Below, one piece after another: positions 7,442-9,721 of a stretch of 9,721 nt of DNA (position 1 is the first letter of the stretch; each line of letters begins with the position of its first letter). The notes under the pieces are model-generated. The model worked only from the letters and a program-made list of their open reading frames with translations, had not been told where the DNA came from and searched no databases. The translations under genes were made by a program, and so were the position numbers. The DNA is from Bryobacterales bacterium (GTDB lineage Bacteria > Acidobacteriota > Terriglobia > Bryobacterales > Bryobacteraceae). The stretch lies in contig PKZC01000406.1 of assembly GCA_003132905.1 (NCBI GenBank), positions 1,298 through 11,018 of the forward strand. Reading direction: 5' to 3'.

Positions 7442-7463
7442 ATAAGGAGTTTGCGCGTGGCAA
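7435..7463 (-). promoter_or_regulatory. Candidate sigma70-type promoter of the ileS-lspA-lgt operon
   Basis: Read on the minus strand, TTGCCA (7463-7458, five of six matches to TTGACA) is followed after exactly 17 nt by CATTAT (7440-7435, four of six matches to TATAAT). Transcription would begin near 7428 and leave an ileS leader of about 120 nt. It lies partly inside the start of the divergent DUF433 gene. This is a consensus match by eye, assuming a standard housekeeping sigma factor. Confidence 0.35.
7444..7449 (+). promoter_or_regulatory. Ribosome binding site of the DUF433 gene (AAGGAG)
   Basis: AAGGAG stands 7 nt before the GTG at 7457 and only 1 nt before an in-frame TTG at 7451. The spacing selects the GTG as the start codon. 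Confidence 0.75.
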
Positions 7464-7774
7464 AAGACTATGTTGAGGAACATTCCGGGGCCTACATGAT
7501 CGCTGGAACGCGTGTGTCCCTGGACTCAATCGTGTATGCGTTCCTACGTGGAGAGTCCCCGGAAGGAATTGCGGAATCCTTCCCGGCGCTAACGCTAGAG
7601 CAAGTTCTTGGGTCGTTAGCTTATTATTTGGGAAATCGCGACAAGATCGACCAATGTCTCCGCGAGGGCAAGGAAGATTTTGAGCAGCTTCGCCAGCAGG
7701 CCCGTCAAAATAATCCTGGTCTCTACGGACGCTTGGCCGACGCCCGACAGAAGGCCGATCACCCGGGGGCATGA
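7457..7774 (+). CDS. DUF433 domain protein, VapB-like antitoxin
   Basis: This 105-residue protein is of the DUF433 family. These small DNA-binding-type proteins are usually paired with a PIN-like DUF5615 protein and are regarded as antitoxins. The domain runs from about residue 8 to 60 and shows the family pattern: IAGTRVSLDSIVYAFLRG (15-32), then SPEGIAESFPALTLEQVLG (34-52, a helix-turn-helix-like segment), then LAYYLGNRDKID. The C-terminal tail (about 61-105) is highly charged and rich in Gln and Arg (FEQLRQQARQNNPGLYGRL), as in the form that binds the toxin. The GTG start is fixed by AAGGAG at 7 nt. Its stop overlaps an ATG (ATGA, 7771-7774), the coupling expected for a toxin gene next in line, but the downstream frame is broken. 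It diverges from ileS across an AT-rich gap of 148 bp. Confidence 0.88.
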   Translation: MAKDYVEEHSGAYMIAGTRVSLDSIVYAFLRGESPEGIAESFPALTLEQVLGSLAYYLGNRDKIDQCLREGKEDFEQLRQQARQNNPGLYGRLADARQKADHPGA

Positions 7775-7895
7775 CCCCGCGCCGGCGGTGGATTTCCTCG
7801 ATGCACGTGGTGGTGGTTTGATAGGCGCCGACGATGCCACCGTGTTGCGAATCGCAGCCGAGTGGCGGAACCAGCTGGGATTTGTCCCCTTGTAG
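7771..7895 (+). pseudogene. Remnant of a DUF5615 (PIN-like) toxin gene
   Basis: Right after the DUF433 gene, in the position where its toxin partner normally lies, an ATG at 7771 opens a frame that stops after 16 codons. In another frame, from 7773 to the stop at 7893-7895, the peptide reads PAVDFLDARGGGLIGADD and then ATVLRIAAEW. That resembles the central part of DUF5615 toxins, of the general form 'PAIDF..A.EAGL.G..D.EVL.IAAE'. The N-terminal part that should carry the first acidic residues (an 'ADxDL'-like start) is missing. The C-terminal 'RVLVTHD' strand with its catalytic-type Asp is replaced by NQLGFVPL and a stop. I infer an internal deletion with frame change near the start and a second lesion at the 3' end. 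The family assignment comes from memory of the motif pattern, not from an alignment. Confidence 0.6.
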
Positions 7896-7944
7896 TTTTC
7901 CGACCCGAAGACACGATTTTCGCTCTCAGGCGTCCACAAAGGTG

Positions 7945-8574
7945 ATGCGGTGGCTGGCAATTGCTTCCTTCTGGCTGATAGCCCTGCCACCTCGTGTCCT
8001 CGCCCAAACCTCGGAAGCGTCCGCGACCGCAACGCTTAGCCCGCCTTCGGTCTCCGAGAAATGGGATCATTTCGAATCGGAAACCTTCGCCCCCCTGACT
8101 CTGGGCGCAGGCGCATTCAACGCGGCCGTTTCACAAGCAAGCAACTCCACGCCATTGTACGGCCGCCAGCTTTGGCCGTCCTACGCGGAGCGTTTTGGGT
8201 CCGCGGCGGGCGATATCGCCAGCCAGAATTTCTTTGGGGATTTTCTCCTAGCCTCGGCATTTCATCAGGACACGCGATACCTTCGGCGCGGGCCGCAATA
8301 CCGGCTGCTTCCGCGTATCGCCTACGCGATCAGCCGTTCCTTGATCACCCGTACTGACGCAGGCGCGGCCACTTTCAATGCGTCCAATGTGCTGGGCACC
8401 GCGATGAGCGCAGCTCTCTCGAATGCGTATTATCCGCCCGCCAGCAGAACCCCGAGCGCTGCCGCACTGAATTGGGGCACCAGCGTGGCTGGGTCGGGCA
8501 TGGCTAATCTTCTGCCGGAGTTCTGGCCCGACTTTCACGCCTGGGTCAAGCGCCATTTCCGATCCGGGCGTTAA
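7945..8574 (+). CDS. Secreted conserved protein of unknown function, acidobacterial type
   Basis: From the ATG at 7945 the protein has 209 residues and begins with a signal peptide: MRW, a hydrophobic stretch at 4-14, and a likely signal-peptidase I site VLA|Q after residue 20. The mature part carries small-residue-rich helical segments: FAPLTLGAGAFNAAVSQA, then YAERFGSAAGDIASQNFFGDFLLASAFHQDTRYLR, then LPRIAYAISRSLITRTDAG, and an end reading LLPEFWPDF. I recognise this pattern (a 'FG...A..HQDPRYF' core, 'RTD.G', and 'EFWPD' near the C-terminus) from uncharacterised acidobacterial proteins, but know no function. The Gly/Ala helices suggest a periplasmic or outer-membrane-associated protein. 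The frame is open upstream to 7834, but those residues are not signal-like and overlap the toxin remnant. The AAAGG at 7938-7942 is only 2 nt from the ATG, so the exact start is uncertain. Confidence 0.8.
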   Translation: MRWLAIASFWLIALPPRVLAQTSEASATATLSPPSVSEKWDHFESETFAPLTLGAGAFNAAVSQASNSTPLYGRQLWPSYAERFGSAAGDIASQNFFGDFLLASAFHQDTRYLRRGPQYRLLPRIAYAISRSLITRTDAGAATFNASNVLGTAMSAALSNAYYPPASRTPSAAALNWGTSVAGSGMANLLPEFWPDFHAWVKRHFRSGR

Positions 8575-8596
8575 TCGCGCGCGGCACGTTAGAATG

Positions 8597-8612
8597 ACGG
8601 TGCGGGTACCGT
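8597..8612 (+). other. Small hairpin in the leader of the TerC gene
   Basis: ACGGT (8597-8601) pairs with ACCGT (8608-8612) across a 6-base loop, followed by TT. It lies between the stop of the secreted-protein gene (8574) and the TerC start (8622). It is too short for a convincing intrinsic terminator, but its end is 9 nt from the ATG, where the ribosome would bind. TAGAAT at 8590-8595 could be a -10, though no -35 matches. Confidence 0.25.
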
Positions 8613-8621
8613 TTAGCGGCG

Positions 8622-9293
8622 ATGAATCTAATCCAACGGAATTGGCAGTTCATCGCCAGCCTGGTCTCCATCATCCTGGTCGACCTTACATTGAGCGGGG
8701 ACAACGCGGTTGTGATAGCGGCGGCCGCGAAGTCCTTGCCGCGACGGCTTCGAAGACGGGCCATGATTGCAGGAGCGGCGTGCGCGGTAATCGCACTGGT
8801 GACCGCCACTTACTTCGCGGCGCGATTACTGCACGTGAAGTTTCTCCAAATCGTTGGAGGGGCCGCAGTGCTGTGGATCGCAATCGGGTTGTTTCGCGAA
8901 GAGCCGCCGCTCGAAGAATCGGCCGCGCATCTGGCCGGATTCTGGAAGGCCATGTGGTTCATCATCGTTGCCGATGTGACCATGTCCACTGACAATATGC
9001 TCGCAATTGCCGCGCTCGCGCAAGGGAACCTCGCGTTATTGTTATTCGGGCTCGGTGTAAGCATCCCGCTGGTAATTTTCGCCAGCGGACTGCTGGCAGC
9101 TTTGATGGATCGATATCCGGTGATAATTTTTATAGGCGCCGCCCTGCTGGGCAGGGTTGCCGGGCAAATGATCATGACGGATGAATTCATGGTGCAGCGC
9201 TTCGCCCCCAGTAACACGTGGCGTTATGCGGTGGAAGCCGCGGGCACGCTGGGAGTGCTCGGAGCAGGCTGGTGGATGAAGCGTGAAGCTTAG
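8622..9293 (+). CDS. TerC/YjbE-type integral membrane protein
   Basis: This 223-residue membrane protein belongs to the TerC superfamily, in the short YjbE-like branch. Members are linked to metal-ion export, notably manganese, and to metal loading of exoenzymes. The two inverted-repeat signatures are clear: LVDLTLSGDNAVVIA (19-33) and VADVTMSTDNMLAIA (116-130). Their acidic residues D21, D27, D118 and D124, with N28 and N125, form the presumed ion site in the membrane. About seven hydrophobic segments alternate with short basic loops (RRLRRR at 41-46), consistent with a cytoplasmic loop. The ATG at 8622 gives a complete first helix. No good Shine-Dalgarno is visible. Only 47 nt separate it from the previous stop, too little for the manganese riboswitch (yybP-ykoY) that often precedes this family. 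The stop overlaps the convergent DUF2934 gene by 4 bp. Confidence 0.9.
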   Translation: MNLIQRNWQFIASLVSIILVDLTLSGDNAVVIAAAAKSLPRRLRRRAMIAGAACAVIALVTATYFAARLLHVKFLQIVGGAAVLWIAIGLFREEPPLEESAAHLAGFWKAMWFIIVADVTMSTDNMLAIAALAQGNLALLLFGLGVSIPLVIFASGLLAALMDRYPVIIFIGAALLGRVAGQMIMTDEFMVQRFAPSNTWRYAVEAAGTLGVLGAGWWMKREA

Positions 9294-9577
9294 CGCTGCA
9301 CCGAGCCGGAGCTTTCGTGCAACTTGTCGGAAATGCGTTGTGAGCCTTTTTTCGCCCGCAGTTCCTGTTCCGCTAAGTGCCAATCTTCATCGGAGGAACC
9401 ATGCGGGCAACCGCGCTCGACCCAGAGTTCATGCGCCCGCGCTTTGATCTCCTCGATATCCGGACCATCGGAAACCAGTGGATGTTCTTCGGGGACTTCG
9501 TTTTGCTCAGGGTAATGTTCAGCGTCGACGGCTGAAGCGGTTTTGGTCTTGCCGTCGCGATCGGTAACTGCTGCCAT
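9290..9577 (-). CDS. DUF2934 domain protein, small and acidic
   Basis: The 95-residue soluble protein carries a DUF2934 domain at residues 41-74: IEEIKARAHELWVERGCPHG followed by SSDEDWHLAEQEL. This is the 'A.ELWE.RG.P.G....DW..AE.EL' signature found in many soil bacteria, whose function is unknown. The N-terminal 40 residues are acidic, Pro- and Glu-rich and probably disordered; the C-terminal 20 residues are Ser/Lys-rich. There is no signal peptide or membrane segment. The ATG at 9577 is supported by an AAGGAG 7 nt away. The gene ends inside the last codons of the TerC gene on the opposite strand. Confidence 0.87.
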   Translation of the reverse strand: MAAVTDRDGKTKTASAVDAEHYPEQNEVPEEHPLVSDGPDIEEIKARAHELWVERGCPHGSSDEDWHLAEQELRAKKGSQRISDKLHESSGSVQR

Positions 9578-9584
9578 ACGGGGG

Positions 9585-9590
9585 CTCCTT
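9585..9590 (-). promoter_or_regulatory. Ribosome binding site of the DUF2934 gene (AAGGAG)
   Basis: On the minus strand, AAGGAG is followed after 7 nt by the ATG at 9577, one of the strongest translation signals in the window. It confirms both strand and start. Confidence 0.75.
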
Positions 9591-9641
9591 TTTCATGCGA
9601 TTAGACGCCCGCCCGCGACGAAAGTGACAACACCGGCCGGC

Positions 9642-9721
9642 TCAGCCGTGGGCGTTGAGCTCGCTTGAGATGCCGCCAGCAGCGGGAACGTAGCACTTCA
9701 GCGTGTAATCCATCACCATGC
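9642..9721 (-). CDS. C-terminal end of an unrecognised gene running off the right edge
   Basis: On the minus strand a frame enters at the right edge and ends at a TGA at 9642-9644, giving DYTLKCYVPAAGGISSEL and four more residues before the stop. In-frame ATGs occur at 9719 and 9713, but no ribosome binding site can be judged because the sequence stops. Third codon positions are mostly G or C, like the neighbouring genes, and the stop is 64 bp upstream of the DUF2934 start, an ordinary intergenic distance. I recognise no family. It may equally be a chance open stretch of about 25 codons. Confidence 0.35.
   Translation of the reverse strand, partial: MVMDYTLKCYVPAAGGISSELNAHG

Noticed and set aside
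7309..7456. T-box riboswitch before ileS
   Set aside because: I find no T-box core sequence and no terminator hairpin followed by a T-run in the minus-strand leader.

Overview
The window looks like a chromosomal core region of a moderately GC-rich Gram-negative bacterium, most likely an Acidobacteriota member of the Bryobacter/Solibacter kind. This assignment is an inference. It rests on the small membrane-anchored protein at 2246-2680, the secreted protein at 7945-8574 (both of a type I associate with acidobacterial genomes), a DUF2934 protein, and an Lgt of the 'GRIGCF..GCCYG' type. I see no rRNA, tRNA, CRISPR array, insertion sequence or integrase.

Left block, + strand (1-3218): the 3' part of tldD, complete tldE/pmbA, a small membrane-anchored beta-domain protein, a receiver-only response regulator, and a DUF167/YggU protein. 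Spacings are 10 nt, 18 nt, -1 nt and -16 nt, so these five genes look like one transcription unit. TldD and TldE together form a zinc peptidase; the roles of the three downstream genes are not evident.

Central block, - strand (7308 down to 3203): ileS, lspA and lgt, with 4 nt between ileS and lspA and an 11 nt overlap between lspA and lgt. It joins isoleucyl-tRNA synthetase to two enzymes of lipoprotein maturation: Lgt adds the diacylglyceryl group and LspA then cuts off the signal peptide. The end of lgt overlaps the end of the yggU-like gene by 16 bp on the opposite strand, leaving no room for an intergenic terminator.

Right block, + strand (7457-9293): a DUF433 antitoxin-like gene diverges from ileS across a 148 bp AT-rich gap. 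It is followed by what looks like the decayed remnant of its DUF5615 (PIN-like) toxin partner. Next come a secreted conserved protein of unknown function and a TerC/YjbE-type membrane protein. On the - strand, a small acidic DUF2934 protein overlaps the end of the TerC gene by 4 bp, and a further reading frame runs off the right edge.

Most of the window is ordinary housekeeping sequence. The points most worth a second look are the broken toxin-antitoxin pair, the overlapping divergent promoters in front of it, the unexplained genes translationally linked behind tldE, and the divergent active-site region of Lgt. I did not find convincing evidence of a wholly new system.
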